DNA from: Rosa chinensis
Lineage: Eukaryota; Streptophyta; Magnoliopsida; Rosales; Rosaceae
Length of the DNA stretch: 64,000 nucleotides
Reading direction: 5' to 3'
Assembly (NCBI RefSeq): GCF_002994745.2
Contig: NW_020126817.1
Span: 186,001-250,000 of the forward strand
Below the pieces are notes generated by a model. The model was not told the DNA's origin and ran no database searches. It worked only from the letters and a program-made list of their open reading frames with translations. Positions 31,672 through 43,134 of the stretch are shown in pieces. Position 1 is the first letter of the stretch. Every line of letters starts with the position of its first letter. A program made the position numbers and the translations under genes.

Positions 31672-33134
31672 ACACTCTACTCGTAGGGTGCATGAGATGA
31701 GCAAGAATACTGCCATTGAAGACCAACTGAATAAGCTTACCCTCCTCATGAACCAAGTGGTAAGTTCCAAGGGACCAAGTGCAACAATAGCTTGTGGGGT
31801 ATGCTCTATGCAAGGGCATGTTACAGATCAGTGCCCCCAACTTCATGAAAATGGAGGATGGGAATCTGCAAATGCTATTGGAGGATATCAAGGAGGACCT
31901 CAACGTCCTAGACATGACCCTTACTCCAATACTTACAACCCAGGATGGAGGGACCATCCCAACTTCAAGTGGACCAACAATGATAACGTTCAGAATCCTC
32001 TTGGAGGGAATTTCCAACGTCCACAAGGGCCTTCATTCCAAGGATCATCTTTTCAAAGGCCTTACATGCCTCCTCCTCAACAGAACTCAGGACCTTCAAT
32101 GTCTCACTATGACAAAACGTTGGAAGCCTTGACTAGTTCTACCCAAGCCTTGACAAACTCTACACAGGCTTTGATTCAAGGACAACAAACCCACACCAAG
32201 GACATTGCAGAGCTCAAGAAGCAAATGGGTCAAGTTGTGGATTTCATGAGCAAGATCCACGAAACTGGCAAGCTCCCTAGTAATACAATACCTAACCCTA
32301 ATGTGGAGAATGCATCAGTTGTGACTACAAGGAGTGGAAGACCATTTGTGGATCAACCGAAGCAACCCAAGAAGGCTCAAGTGAGCATAGAGATTGAGGA
32401 AGACCAAGAACCCACCAAGTTGGGTCTTGAGAAGGACCCTGCAACGTCCAAGGAAGAGACCAAGGCATCCTCACCATCAAAGGCAAAACCGGAAGTATCA
32501 GGTAGCATTTCTAACTTATCAAATTCGGTTATTGCTAACCCTTCTTCTTCTTGCATGCCCTTCCAACGCAGGTTCGCCCAATCTAAGAAAGATGAAAGTG
32601 ACCAAGCTATCTTGGAAACTTTCAAGAAGGTGCAAGTAAACTTACCCCTCCTAGAGGCCATCAAGCAAGTCCCTAAGTATGCCAAGTTCCTCAAAGAGCT
32701 TTGCACTACTAGGAGGGTAAACCGTGAAAAGGAGGTGGTAAAGGTAAGTGAGAACGTCTCTGCCTTGATTCAGAGGAAGATTCCTCCAAAGTGTAAGGAT
32801 CCTGGAAGCTTTACTATTCCTTGTACTATTGGTAACTCTAGATTTAAGAATGCCATGCTAGACCTAGGTGCATCTGTTAATGTTATGCCCTACTCTGTTT
32901 ATGAAACCCTAGGTCTAGGGGAACTTAAATCTGACAATGTTATCATTCAGTTAGCTGACAGATCCAATGCATACCCTAGAGGTTTGTTGGAGGATGTGCT
33001 TGTACAGGTTAACCATCTTATCTTCCCAGCTGATTTCTATGTGTTGGAAATGGAGGACTCCCCTGTAAGTTCAACTCCATTGCTTTTGGGACGTCCTTTC
33101 TTAAGGACAGCTAGGACGAAGATTGATGTGTACG
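31672..33134 (+). pseudogene. gag-pol: Z gag C-terminus and protease, truncated by X
   Basis: This continues the polyprotein after the frameshift; the first in-frame Met is at 31688. It contains one CCHC zinc knuckle ([14 protein letters not shown]) and a Gly/Gln/Pro-rich stretch with [14 protein letters not shown] Ser/Thr-Gln linker ([15 protein letters not shown]) and a charged linker follow, then the aspartic protease with the Athila-type active site [10 protein letters not shown] and the distal LLLGRPFL motif. The reading frame ends in the X LTR just after KIDVY, so RT, RNase H and integrase are missing. The zinc knuckle would bind genomic RNA; the protease would cleave the polyprotein. 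Confidence 0.85.
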
Positions 33135-35520
33135 TGATGTCGCTTTTGGGAAGCGACCAATTTAACCCTGAAATGTCATTAGTAGTATAAAGTAAATAGG
33201 GATCGTTCTATTCCGGGGATTGAGGGTACACCTGTCAATGTAGGACAAACAAACAATTAAAATTAAAACAAAGTATAATATTCACAAAGGTATTTACAAT
33301 TATAAACATTATTTACGAAAATAGGGGGGATTTTGTTTTTGATTTTGGTTTTCGAAAATTAAACTAAGTTAAGAAAATAATTAAAATGCAAAAACATAAA
33401 AAATACAAATGGGATGTGAGAACAAAGATCAAAGTCGAAACTCATGATTAAAATTGATTCAAGTTCATCATTGTTCATCGTAGTCATGCAAGAGGAATTG
33501 ATCATGTGAAACGTTCAATAGCAAACAATTTCCCATATTTTACTTTCAATGCAAATTAATCTAAGTGAAAGCACATAGACTAATCCTATCAAACATGCAT
33601 TCAAGCCCTAGAAAGCTAGTCAATCATGTCATGTTTAACGCATTAAGCACCTAGAAAGGCTATCAACTCAAATGTGCAACTTAGTATGAAAAAGTTCACC
33701 TAATTGCAATCTTCTTTGATTAAATTCGGTTTTTGTACAAAACCTTTACTACTTATTGATTCAAGAACACAAAACCAAAAAGTTGATTCATGTTCTCAAA
33801 CTCGTAGCAACATTCACATAAAAACCCTAAATGTTTCGAACCATTCAAGATTATCATACAAAAGATTTCTATCATGCAAATTTAATCAAACACTCACACA
33901 AAAGCAACCATAAAGCACAATATATGAATCTGAAAATTAACAATTAATCATAAAATTTCAGAAATCAACACTTGTTCAAACATGTGTGTCAACTAGGGCA
34001 AAACCAACGAAAATACAAAACAAAGTTACAAGGAGAATCGGATTACACCGTGATGAAGATGAGATGAATGAAGTGATGAATGGTCTCTTGAATTTCGAAA
34101 GCAATCTTCAAGGATGGTGATGGATGATGTGCACAGCTTGACCTCTTCTTCCTTGGCCTTGCTTGAACTTCGTGGTTGCCCTAGAGGATGGAGAAGAACA
34201 CGGCTAGGCTAGAGAGAGTTTTCTGATTTTTTATCAAAGTGTAAACGCAAAAGTGGGAACCTCCTTGACGTTGAGAATGTGTGAGAATATATAGGGGACG
34301 GCCCCTAGGTGTCCAAGCCGTCCAAAACCCTAGAGAAACTCACGGCATGTGCTTGCTTCCTCCACATAATTTCCTCCAATGAATTCTTGCCACATAAGCC
34401 CTATGAGGTGGTGCAACCAATCACAAATTTCCAATATTAATTCCCTAAACAATTCTTGCCGAAATATATATATAATTTCTGATTTTCTACACCAATTTCG
34501 GCAACAATATGTTTAGAGATTAAAGGGGGATGAATCTAGACTCCTTTTAGAGCTTTTTGTGTTCAACACATATTCTCTTTCCTTTAAAAGCTCCCTAAGA
34601 AATCTCCACGAAATCTCTTTTATTTTCTGATTTTTTCCTCACGGCAAAACCCTAATTTCTCTCTTCATTATCTTTTGGCCGAATTCTCTAGGGTTTGCAC
34701 GGCAATCCCTCCTTTTTCTCTTGACTTGGACGGCTAGGAGTCTTCTAGGGTTTGTCTCTTGATTTATTTCCATAAAAATAGCCCTAGAAAATCTCCCTAG
34801 AAAATCTCCTTCTAATTTCTGATTTTCCACGTCATTTTCCTTGTTTCTCTCTTCATTTTGGACGGCAAACATCTCTAGGGTTTCTTCATTGCGTCACAAA
34901 CCCTAATTGCATGGGCTTCATGGGCCTTTGATCCAATTTGCCGAAAATCCAATGAGTCTTGAGAGTTCTTGGGCCTTGTTGCTTCAACTTCAAGCCTTGT
35001 CACCTTCCAACGTCATAACACTTCATTTTTCCATTTCTTTTTCATGATAACGTTGGAAACTTCATAGGTAAGCTTTCCTCCTTTTCGCAGGGTTTCCTGG
35101 TTGGACCAGGAAAACTTATTTTCTTCATTTCTGCTCATTTCTGTGGCTCATTGTTCTTCATTTTTGCTCCCCTTGACTTTCGCAAGCTCCTCTTTCCATT
35201 TGTGAGTTCATTTCCACTTTTTAGCTCGGAGGTCCTGAAAATAGAAACTAATAAGAAAAATAGAAACTTTCCTAAAATGAAAAATGGTAACTTTCCTAAA
35301 CTGAAAATGGGAAACTTTCTAAAAAATGAAAAATAGAAACTACCGAAAATGGAAACTTACTAAAAATGATAAATAGAAACTACAAAAATAGAAACTTTCT
35401 ATAATTAAGAACTTTCCCAATCAAAGAATGGAAACTTTCCTAAACAGGGTTTTATTAAGGAAATAACGCAGAAAATGTAGGGAAATGCAGTTAAAACGTC
35501 GCATTAAAATGCTCCTATCA
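33135..35520 (-). repeat. 3' LTR of X (2386 bp)
   Basis: Complete LTR, termini TG...CA, TATA at 34287-34293, palindrome near 35093-35115 and GAAACTTTC array at 35240-35450. Its U5 end has a perfect 7-bp stem with 5-nt loop (GTCGCTT-TTGGG-AAGCGAC, 33139-33157). Confidence 0.93.
34287..34293 (-). promoter_or_regulatory. LTR TATA box, X 3' LTR
   Basis: The minus strand reads CCTATATATTC in the standard LTR context. The matching box of the 5' LTR is lost with its deleted part. Confidence 0.6.
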
Positions 35521-35537
35521 AATTCCCCCACACTTAG
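35521..35537 (-). other. Polypurine tract of X
   Basis: The minus strand reads CTAAGTGTGGGGGAATT next to the LTR start. Confidence 0.88.
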
Positions 35538-37491
35538 CTTTTGCTAGTCCCTTAGCAAAATCACACTAAGACTCAACGAAAAGTAAAAGACTCTACAAAA
35601 ACAAACTCTATAGCCCTTCAACTTTTTGTCTCAGCAATCTCTTACTTTCACAACACCAAGATTAGCACTTCACCAAGAATAAATGTTTAGGCATTCGAGA
35701 GTTAATTAAAACACATAAGTTACATATACACAAGTAGGACTTGGTTGGAACAATGGTGATGGTTTCTGTTAAGCATGCTTCAAACAAGTATGATTCAAAT
35801 CCTCACAAGTTATATCCACTCTTTCTTCTCTCAGATCATGGCAATGCTTAAAAGCTTATACACTCAAGTATATGTGAAAGATAACAAGTATATCACATAA
35901 TTCAAGAAACAAAAGCACATGTATAATTTTCTTTAAAGATCTCATGAAGGATACCAACTACTTGCACAGATGGACCCAAGCCATAGGTTCAACTCTTGTA
36001 ACTCATCTCCACATCAAGGGCTGTCCCATCTTAAGGATCAAGAAGGTCTTCTTAAAGGTTGTAATGGGGCCAAGGCTCAAGGTTTTAAGAAATGAAGGGT
36101 AAGGATTTATCAAAGTGTCCTAAAAACCTAGCAGAGCACATGTAAATGTAGAGACCACAAGAAATCCACCAATGCATTGCAAAAACGTCACTTTCCCTAG
36201 AGGTAACATAAAAGGGGCCTAATGTCTTCGTGTTGGGCCCAACCTTCATTGTAAACTTCCCCTGAAATATAGTGAAAGGACAAAGGCCAAATTTTTCTTT
36301 AGTGGGCTTTCGTTTCAAAGTAAACTCCAAAATCACTAAGTATGGGGGACTAAAATCCATAAATATTTCTTTCTTTTCTTTTCTAGCCGTACATTTTTTT
36401 CTTTTCTTTTCATTTTTCACGGCTTTCACATATTTTTTTCTTTATGGACAAGTCTACCCCCACACTTGAACTTTCACCTCTTCTCAATTTTCATCCTTAG
36501 CACCAAACCCACGTAGTATGGCTCAAAAGATAGCTCCACTAAGTTCTTAGAACAAAGGGTAGGGTTGTAACTATACTAAGCTTCATGGTTAAGGATTTTT
36601 AGGGTGATGAACGAAAAGGCTTACTGTAGGCTCAAAGGGGCTTATCTAGGGGAGTCCCACGACGGGCACAAATGGGGACACAAGTTTATTTGGCAATGGT
36701 GGTAATTCCTAGGGTGCCTCTATCCCTTCCAGAATCAGGGCCATGTATTGATATACGACTCAACAAGCACAAGAGCGAATTCTAGCATTCTCTAGTCCAT
36801 CAAACTTAATCTATGGCAAGCAGTCAATCAAATGAAAGAATAATGAGATCATCAAAATATCGCCAAGAAATTAAGAATGTATTTTTCATTTATCACTCCA
36901 AGAAAAAGGGACATGGCTAAATTATCTCACATGGGCTTTATGAATCAAAACTTATCTTAACATGCTCATATTCTGTACCAAAGTTTCGAAATCCATATCC
37001 ACTACAAGGCACATATTTTTCATATATCTCAATTAACCAAAGAATACCATTTTAAAGTCATCTCAATTTTGTGATCCTCTTTTAGTCATGATTTCAGAGA
37101 TATAGAATCATCCTAGACAGTTGAAAGGGCATCCTAAGACTCAAAAACAAAAATAAAAGCAACGAAAATTTTTAAATTTTTGACATTTTTTTTTTTTTTT
37201 TTTTTTCAATATATGACTCAAGATAAAAGACTAAAAATATAAATCCCTTCCCCCACACTTAAATATTGCATTGTCCTCAATGTAATCAATTAAAAGCATG
37301 CAATGAAACACTTAAGCATATAGGGATGAAATTTACGAAAATAACTATAAAACAAAGAAGAATGTGAGAAGTAAAAGGGAAAGAGAAAGCAAATCTGCGT
37401 TGACGACTCCTCCACAGCTACTTCAGAATTGGGTTGCCTCCCAAGCAGCGCTTAATGTTTATAGTCTTTCAGCCTAGACTTGTACCTCCAT
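35538..37491 (-). mobile_element. X 3' non-coding region (no env)
   Basis: 1.95 kb between the pol stop and the PPT, where many Athila elements carry an env-like ORF. No long ORF is present. It is conserved with E1, E3 and Y. It contains PPT-like tracts at 36456-36470 and 37247-37262, a T-run at about 37187-37206 and the conserved block at 37427-37453. Confidence 0.75.
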
Positions 37492-38379
37492 TTAATCCTC
37501 AGGGTTTGGAACGTTTTGGAGGGGTACAACCTCCACTTCATGTTCCACAAAGGCCTCATAGTAAGGCTTCAAGCGATGGCCATTCACTTTGAACTCGTTG
37601 CCTGTTTGTTCACTCTTTATCTGCACAGCTCCATGAGGAAACACATGAGTGATAACAAAAGGCCCAATCCAACGAGAACGAAGTTTACCTGGGAAGAGTT
37701 TGAGACGAGAATGGAAGAGAAGAACTTTTTGTCCCACAACAAAAGTCTTCCTTCGAATCATTTTATCATGGAATGCCTTAGTCTTGTCCTTGTAAATCTT
37801 AGCACTCTCGAAGGCATCATTCCTTATCTCCTCTAACTCTTGCAATTGCAACTTCCTATGAAGCCCAGCTGCATCAATATCCATGTTGAACTGCTTCACA
37901 GCCCACCAAGCTCTATGCTCCAACTCCACAGGTAAATGGCAAGGTTTGCCATAGACTATTCGATATGGGGACATACCTATTGGAGTTTTGTATGCAGTTC
38001 TGTAAGCCCACAGAGCATCCTCTAGACGCAAGGACCAGTCCTTCCTGTTGGGGTTCACAGTCTTCTCCAATATCCCCTTGATCTGACGATTAGAGACCTC
38101 AGCCTGCCCACTAGTTTGGGGGTGATAAGGTGTAGAAACCTTATGTGTCACATCATATCTCTTCAAAAGAGCCTCAATCGTCCGATTGCAAAAATGGGAT
38201 CCACCATCACTAATGAGAACTCTAGGCATTCCAAACCTGCTAAAGATGTTAGACTTGATAAAATCTGCAACAACCTTAGAGTCATTAGTCCCAGTGGCCT
38301 TTGCTTCCACCCATTTGGAAACATAGTCCACTGCAAGTAAGATATAGAAAAACCCACAAGATGATGGGAAAGGTCCCAT
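37492..38379 (-). pseudogene. pol: X integrase core and C-terminus
   Basis: About 295 codons downstream of an in-frame stop. It opens at MGPF and includes most of the DDE core: the second Asp in LISDGGSHF and the Glu in GQAEVSN, 35 residues apart. It continues through [17 protein letters not shown] to the C-terminal GPF motif ([10 protein letters not shown]) and a basic tail ending at a natural stop. The first catalytic Asp lies just upstream of the Met used here, between it and the nonsense codon. No chromodomain follows, as expected for Athila/Tat. In the intact polyprotein this segment inserts cDNA into host DNA in the nucleus. Confidence 0.85.
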
Positions 38380-38391
38380 GAAATCTATACC

Positions 38392-39085
38392 CTAGACATC
38401 AAAGATTTCAACAGTTATGATATTAGTCAAGGGCATTTGATCTCTAGGACCTAAGTTTCCTGTTCTTTGGCACTTATCACAAGTTAAACAATAGGCATGT
38501 GCATCCCTAAACAATGTTGGCCAATAGAACCCAGACTCTAGTACCTTAAACGCAGTCTTCTTAGACCCAAAGTGTCCCCCACATGCTTTAGAATGGCAAA
38601 AAGAAAGTATGGCATTATGTTCATGTTCAGGCACACATCTCCTAATCAGTTGATCAGAGCAATATTTCCATAGATAAGGTTCATCCCAAACATATTGCTT
38701 AATAGTTTTCTTAAGCCTATCCTTATGAGCACGGGACATGGTATCAGGAATCTTTCTAGACACAATATAGTTCACAATATCTGCATACCATGGTTCACTT
38801 ACCTGAAGTCCAAAGAGTTGCTCATCTGGAAATGTCTCCACCAGAGGGAGATGATTTTCTGCATGCACCAAGCGACTCAAGTGGTCAGCTACCACGTTTT
38901 CACTACCCTTTTTGTCCTTGATTTCCACGTCAAATTCTTGTAAGAGTAGGATCCATCTGATGAGCCTTGGTTTCGCCTCCTTCTTGGTCATCAAGTATTT
39001 CAAGGCTGCATGGTCAGTAAAGATAGTAACTTTGGTACCAAGTAAGTAAGAGCGAAACTTCTCAAGGGCAAAGACAACTGCAGGA
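38392..39085 (-). pseudogene. pol: X RNase H C-terminus and integrase zinc domain
   Basis: Frame running from the RNase H frameshift (about 39081-39085) to an amber stop at 38392-38394. It carries the third and fourth RNase H carboxylates (T-D-H-A-A, V-V-A-D-H), then the integrase HHCC finger ([11 protein letters not shown] ... CLTCDKCQ). Y has TGG (Trp) where X has TAG. On the + strand this is C to T in a CAG context, fitting deamination at a methylated CHG site. The first Met in this frame is at 39003. Confidence 0.85.
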
Positions 39086-42000
39086 GCTCTTTCTCTGTGG
39101 TTGAATAGTTCATTTGTGCATCATTGAGAGTCCTTGAGGCGTAGTAGATGGCATAGGGTAGCTTGTCCTTCCTTTGCCCCAAAACAGCTCCAACTGCATA
39201 GTCAGAGGCATCACACATCAACTCAAAGGGCAAGGACCAGTCTGGAGGTAACATGATGGGGGCAGATGTCAACAACTCCTTAAGCTTGTCAAAAGCTTCT
39301 TGACACTCCTTGTCAAAGTGAAAGGGCACATCCTTCTGGAGTAGTTGACATAAGGGTCTCGAAATCTTAGAGAAGTCCTTGATGAACCTCCTGTAAAAAC
39401 CTGCATGGCCAAGGAAAGAACGAATCTCTCTCACAGAAGTGGGAGAGGGTAAGTGACGCACAATATCCACCTTGGCCTTATCAACCTCTATACCCCTAGC
39501 AGAGATAATATGTCCTAGAACTATCCCTTGTTGAACCATAAAATGGCATTTTTCCCAATTAAGTACAAGGTTAGTTTCCATGCAACGTTTCAAAATTATC
39601 TCCAGATTATTAAGACAATCATCAAAATTCTTTCCAAAAACTGAAAAGTCATCCATGAATACCTCTATGATTTTCTCAATATAATCTGAAAAGATACTTA
39701 CCATACACCTCTGAAAGGTACCTGGAGCGTTGCAAAGTCCGAAGGGCATACGTCTATAAGCAAACATTCCAAAGGGGCAAGTGAAGGTTGTCTTCTCTTG
39801 ATCTTCATTTGCAATTGCAATCTGGTTGTAACCAGAGTATCCATCCAAGAAGCAGTAGTAGTCATGTCCAGCTAGGCGCTCAAGCATCTGATCAATGAAT
39901 GGCAGAGGAAAGTGGTCTTTCCTTGTAGTTGCGTTGAGCCTCCTATAGTCAATGCAAACTCTGTGGCCTGTGACTGTCCTTTGAGGCACCAGTTCGTTAT
40001 CAGCATTCTTCACCACAGTGATCCCAGATTTCTTGGGCACGACCTGAACTGGGGAGACCCACTTGGAGTCTGAAATGGGGTAGATTACCCCACAATCAAG
40101 GAGTTTGATAACCTCCTTCTTCACCACTTCCATCATTGGAGGGTTGAGACGACGTTGAGCCTCTCTAGTGGGTTTAGACCCCTCCTCCAGAAGTATCCTA
40201 TGGACGCAAGTTGTAGGGCTGATTCCCTTGATGTCCGCCAATGTCCATCCTATGGCGGTCTTGTGTTGCTTCAACATTTCCACCAACTTCTCTTCTTGTG
40301 GAGTCGTCAGTGCAGAGGACACAATCACTGGTAAGGTCTCCTTGTCCCCTAAGTAGACATACTTCAAATGGTCTGGAAGAGGTTTTAGCTCAAGTTCTGG
40401 GGCCTGGACCACTGAAGGTAAAGTCTTGTTAGTGGATAACTGAATGGACAAGGGAGAAGCAGACTTACCTAGATAGGAAGATGCCTCAAGGAAGGAGACG
40501 TTTTCAATGATTTTCTCCTCACAAGTGTCTTTCAACTTGTCCTCTGGAATGGTGATTCCTTCCTTTGTATAGCCTACCCCACTCTCAAGGGTAGTGACTA
40601 AGGTATCCTCATGCATAATGTCAAACATTTTCTGCGCAAGTTCATCCAAAATATCAGTAGAAAAACAATCATGAACCTCTAGGGGATACCTCATGGCTTC
40701 AAAAATGTTAAAGCCAATAATGTCACCATCGAACTCCATTGTAAGAGAACCTTCATACACATCAATCTTCGTCCTAGCTGTCCTTAAGAAAGGACGTCCC
40801 AAAAGTAATGGAGTGGAACTCACAGGGGAGTCCTCCATTTCTAAAACATAAAAATCTGCTGGAAAGATAAGATGGTTAACTTGTACAAGCACATCCTCCA
40901 ACAAACCTCTAGGGTACGCATTGGATCTATCAGCTAATTGAATGATAACATTGTCAGACTTAAGTTCCCCTAGACCTAGGGTTTCATAAACAGAATAGGG
41001 CATAACATTAACAGATGCACCTAGGTCTAGCATAGCATTCTTAAATCTAGAGTTACCAATAGTACACGGAATAGTAAAGCTTCCAGGATCCTTACACTTT
41101 GGAGGAATCTTCCTCTGAATCAGGGCAGAGACATTCTCACTTACCTTTACCACCTCCTTTTCACGGTTTACTCTCCTAGTAGTGCAAAGCTCTTTGAGGA
41201 ACTTGGCATACTTAGGGACTTGCTTGATGGCCTCTAGGAGGGGTAGGTTCACTTGCACCTTCTTGAAAGTTTCCAAGATGGCTTGGTCACTTTGATCCTT
41301 CTTAGATTGGGCAAACCTGCGTGGGAAGGGCATGCAAGAAGTAGAAGGGTTAGCAATAACCGAATTTGTTAAGTTAGAATTACTACCTGATACTTCCGAT
41401 TTTGCCTTTAATGGTGAGGACGCCCTTGTCTCTTCCTTGGACGTTGCAGGGTCCTTCTCAAAACCCAACTTGGTGGGTTCTTGGTCTTCCTCAATCTCTA
41501 TGCTCACTTGAGCCTTCTTCGGTTGATCCACAAATGGTCTTCCACTCCTTGTAGTCACAACTGATGCATTCTCCACATTAGGGTTAGGTATTGTATTACT
41601 AGGGAGCTTGCCAGTTTCGTGGATCTTGCTCATGAAATCCACAACTTGACCCATTTGCTTCTTGAGCTCTGCAATGTCCTTGGTGTGGGTCTGTTGTCCT
41701 TGAATCAAAGCCTGTGTAGAGTTTGTCAAGGCTTGAGTAGAGCTAGTCAAGGCTTCCAACGTTTTGTCATAGTGAGACATTGAAGGTCCTGAGTTCTGTT
41801 GAGGAGGAGGCATGTAAGGCCTTTGAAAAGATGACCCTTGGAATGAAGGCCCTTGTGGACGTTGGAAGTTCCCACCAAGAGGATTCTGAACGTTCTCATT
41901 GTTGGTCCACTTGAAGTTGGGATGGTCCCTCCATCCTGGGTTGTAAGTATTGGAGTAAGGGTCATGTCTAGGACGTTGAGGTCCTCCTTGATATCCTCCT

Positions 42001-43130
42001 TGATACCCTCCAATAGCATTTGCAGATTCCCATCCCCCATTCTCATTGAGTTGAGGGCACTGATCTGTAACATGCCCTTGCATAGAGCATACCCCACAAG
42101 CTATTGTTGCGCTTGGTCCCTTGGAACTTACCACTTGGTTCATGAGGAGGGTAAGCTTATTCAGTTGGTCTTCAATAGCAGTATTCTTGCTCATCTCATG
42201 CACCCTACGAGTAGAGTGTCCTACCCCCTCATATTGTTGAGAGTTTAGGGCACGATTAGCTATAAGTTCCTTCCCAACCGCAGGTGACTTATCCACAAAA
42301 GCTCCACCAGCTGCAGCATCCAACATTTGCCTTTCCAAGGGTAAGAGTCCTTCGTAAAAGCATGTAAGTAAGGTCTCATCCTTCATCTGATGTTGAGGAC
42401 ATTGTGCAAGTAGGGAGTTGAACCTCTCATAGTAGGCGGCATAGGACTCATCATGGGCTTGCTCTATTCCACTAAGCTTCTTCCTAAGTGTGATGACCTT
42501 TGAAGCTGGGAAGTATTTCTCCAAGAAGGCCTTCCTCATTGTTTCCCATGAAGTAATACGTCCAGCAGGAATCTCATATAGCCAATCTTTGGCTCTGTCA
42601 GCTAAGGAGAATGGAAATGCCTTCATCTTCAGAATGTTTTCATCAGCTCCTTGTGGTTGCATGTTTGCACACACAGACTGAAATTCTCGTATATGCTTGT
42701 TAGCATCTTCCATATTAAGTCCATGGGAAATAGGGAGCTTGTGCAACAATCCACTTTTAAGCTCAAACTCTGCCTGTCTTCCTGCTGCAGGGGCAGGGTA
42801 TACTATGCATGTAGGGGGTCCTCCTTGGACAGCTGCTGTAGAGAGTTCCCTAATAGATGCCATTCTCTCTTCTTGGACTTCTTCAGGTGGTGGTGAAAGC
42901 GGTGGTGAAGGTGAAAGAGGTGAGGTGATTAGTGGTGATGGTAAGTTAGGCGAAATCGAAGGTGATACGGACCCCTCAGAAGGAAACAGCCTCCTCCCTT
43001 GATCGTTAACTGCGTATTCCTTGTATGTCGAAGGGGAGGGGCTTGTGTACTCAAGAAGTGAAGGATTCTTCAAACGAGCGAGCCTTGCTTCAATTTCTTT
43101 TATTGTAGAGGGTCTAGAAGGCTCGGTCAT
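39000..43130 (-). CDS. gag-pol: X Gag-protease-RT polyprotein, frameshifted in RNase H
   Basis: 1376 codons. Order: N-terminal IEARLARL motif, Pro/Ser-rich linker, capsid domain, CCHC knuckle ([14 protein letters not shown]), long linker, aspartic protease ([13 protein letters not shown]) and reverse transcriptase ([25 protein letters not shown] palm motif, YxDD-type site as FMDD). It ends within RNase H after STTEKELL, where one T is missing relative to Y (about 39081-39084) and 26 out-of-frame codons follow. All motifs upstream of the shift look intact, so Gag, protease and RT could be made, but no full RNase H or integrase. The start is the second ATG of ATGAATG. Gag and Pol share one frame with no programmed shift. 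Confidence 0.88.
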   Translation of the reverse strand: MTEPSRPSTIKEIEARLARLKNPSLLEYTSPSPSTYKEYAVNDQGRRLFPSEGSVSPSISPNLPSPLITSPLSPSPPLSPPPEEVQEERMASIRELSTAAVQGGPPTCIVYPAPAAGRQAEFELKSGLLHKLPISHGLNMEDANKHIREFQSVCANMQPQGADENILKMKAFPFSLADRAKDWLYEIPAGRITSWETMRKAFLEKYFPASKVITLRKKLSGIEQAHDESYAAYYERFNSLLAQCPQHQMKDETLLTCFYEGLLPLERQMLDAAAGGAFVDKSPAVGKELIANRALNSQQYEGVGHSTRRVHEMSKNTAIEDQLNKLTLLMNQVVSSKGPSATIACGVCSMQGHVTDQCPQLNENGGWESANAIGGYQGGYQGGPQRPRHDPYSNTYNPGWRDHPNFKWTNNENVQNPLGGNFQRPQGPSFQGSSFQRPYMPPPQQNSGPSMSHYDKTLEALTSSTQALTNSTQALIQGQQTHTKDIAELKKQMGQVVDFMSKIHETGKLPSNTIPNPNVENASVVTTRSGRPFVDQPKKAQVSIEIEEDQEPTKLGFEKDPATSKEETRASSPLKAKSEVSGSNSNLTNSVIANPSTSCMPFPRRFAQSKKDQSDQAILETFKKVQVNLPLLEAIKQVPKYAKFLKELCTTRRVNREKEVVKVSENVSALIQRKIPPKCKDPGSFTIPCTIGNSRFKNAMLDLGASVNVMPYSVYETLGLGELKSDNVIIQLADRSNAYPRGLLEDVLVQVNHLIFPADFYVLEMEDSPVSSTPLLLGRPFLRTARTKIDVYEGSLTMEFDGDIIGFNIFEAMRYPLEVHDCFSTDILDELAQKMFDIMHEDTLVTTLESGVGYTKEGITIPEDKLKDTCEEKIIENVSFLEASSYLGKSASPLSIQLSTNKTLPSVVQAPELELKPLPDHLKYVYLGDKETLPVIVSSALTTPQEEKLVEMLKQHKTAIGWTLADIKGISPTTCVHRILLEEGSKPTREAQRRLNPPMMEVVKKEVIKLLDCGVIYPISDSKWVSPVQVVPKKSGITVVKNADNELVPQRTVTGHRVCIDYRRLNATTRKDHFPLPFIDQMLERLAGHDYYCFLDGYSGYNQIAIANEDQEKTTFTCPFGMFAYRRMPFGLCNAPGTFQRCMVSIFSDYIEKIIEVFMDDFSVFGKNFDDCLNNLEIILKRCMETNLVLNWEKCHFMVQQGIVLGHIISARGIEVDKAKVDIVRHLPSPTSVREIRSFLGHAGFYRRFIKDFSKISRPLCQLLQKDVPFHFDKECQEAFDKLKELLTSAPIMLPPDWSLPFELMCDASDYAVGAVLGQRKDKLPYAIYYASRTLNDAQMNYSTTEKELLQLSLPLRSFALTYLVPKLLSLLTMQP

Positions 43131-43134
43131 TCAT
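43114..43134 (-). promoter_or_regulatory. Six-codon uORF overlapping gag start (X)
   Basis: Minus-strand ATGAATG: the outer ATG (43132-43134) encodes MNDRAF and stops at TAG inside gag. Confidence 0.55.

Larger units (their letters stand above)
26815..33134 (+). mobile_element. Z: autonomous element, 5' part
   Basis: Plus strand: 5' LTR 26815-29124 (2310 bp), PBS 29130-29147, leader 29148-30770, gag and protease coding sequence 30771-33134. It is cut by the insertion of X between the protease and RT regions. The rest of pol and most of its 3' LTR are absent from the window; only a 27-bp LTR tail at 62384-62410 might belong to it. The left flank is AATAG (26810-26814); no matching copy is seen after 62410. 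Confidence 0.88.
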
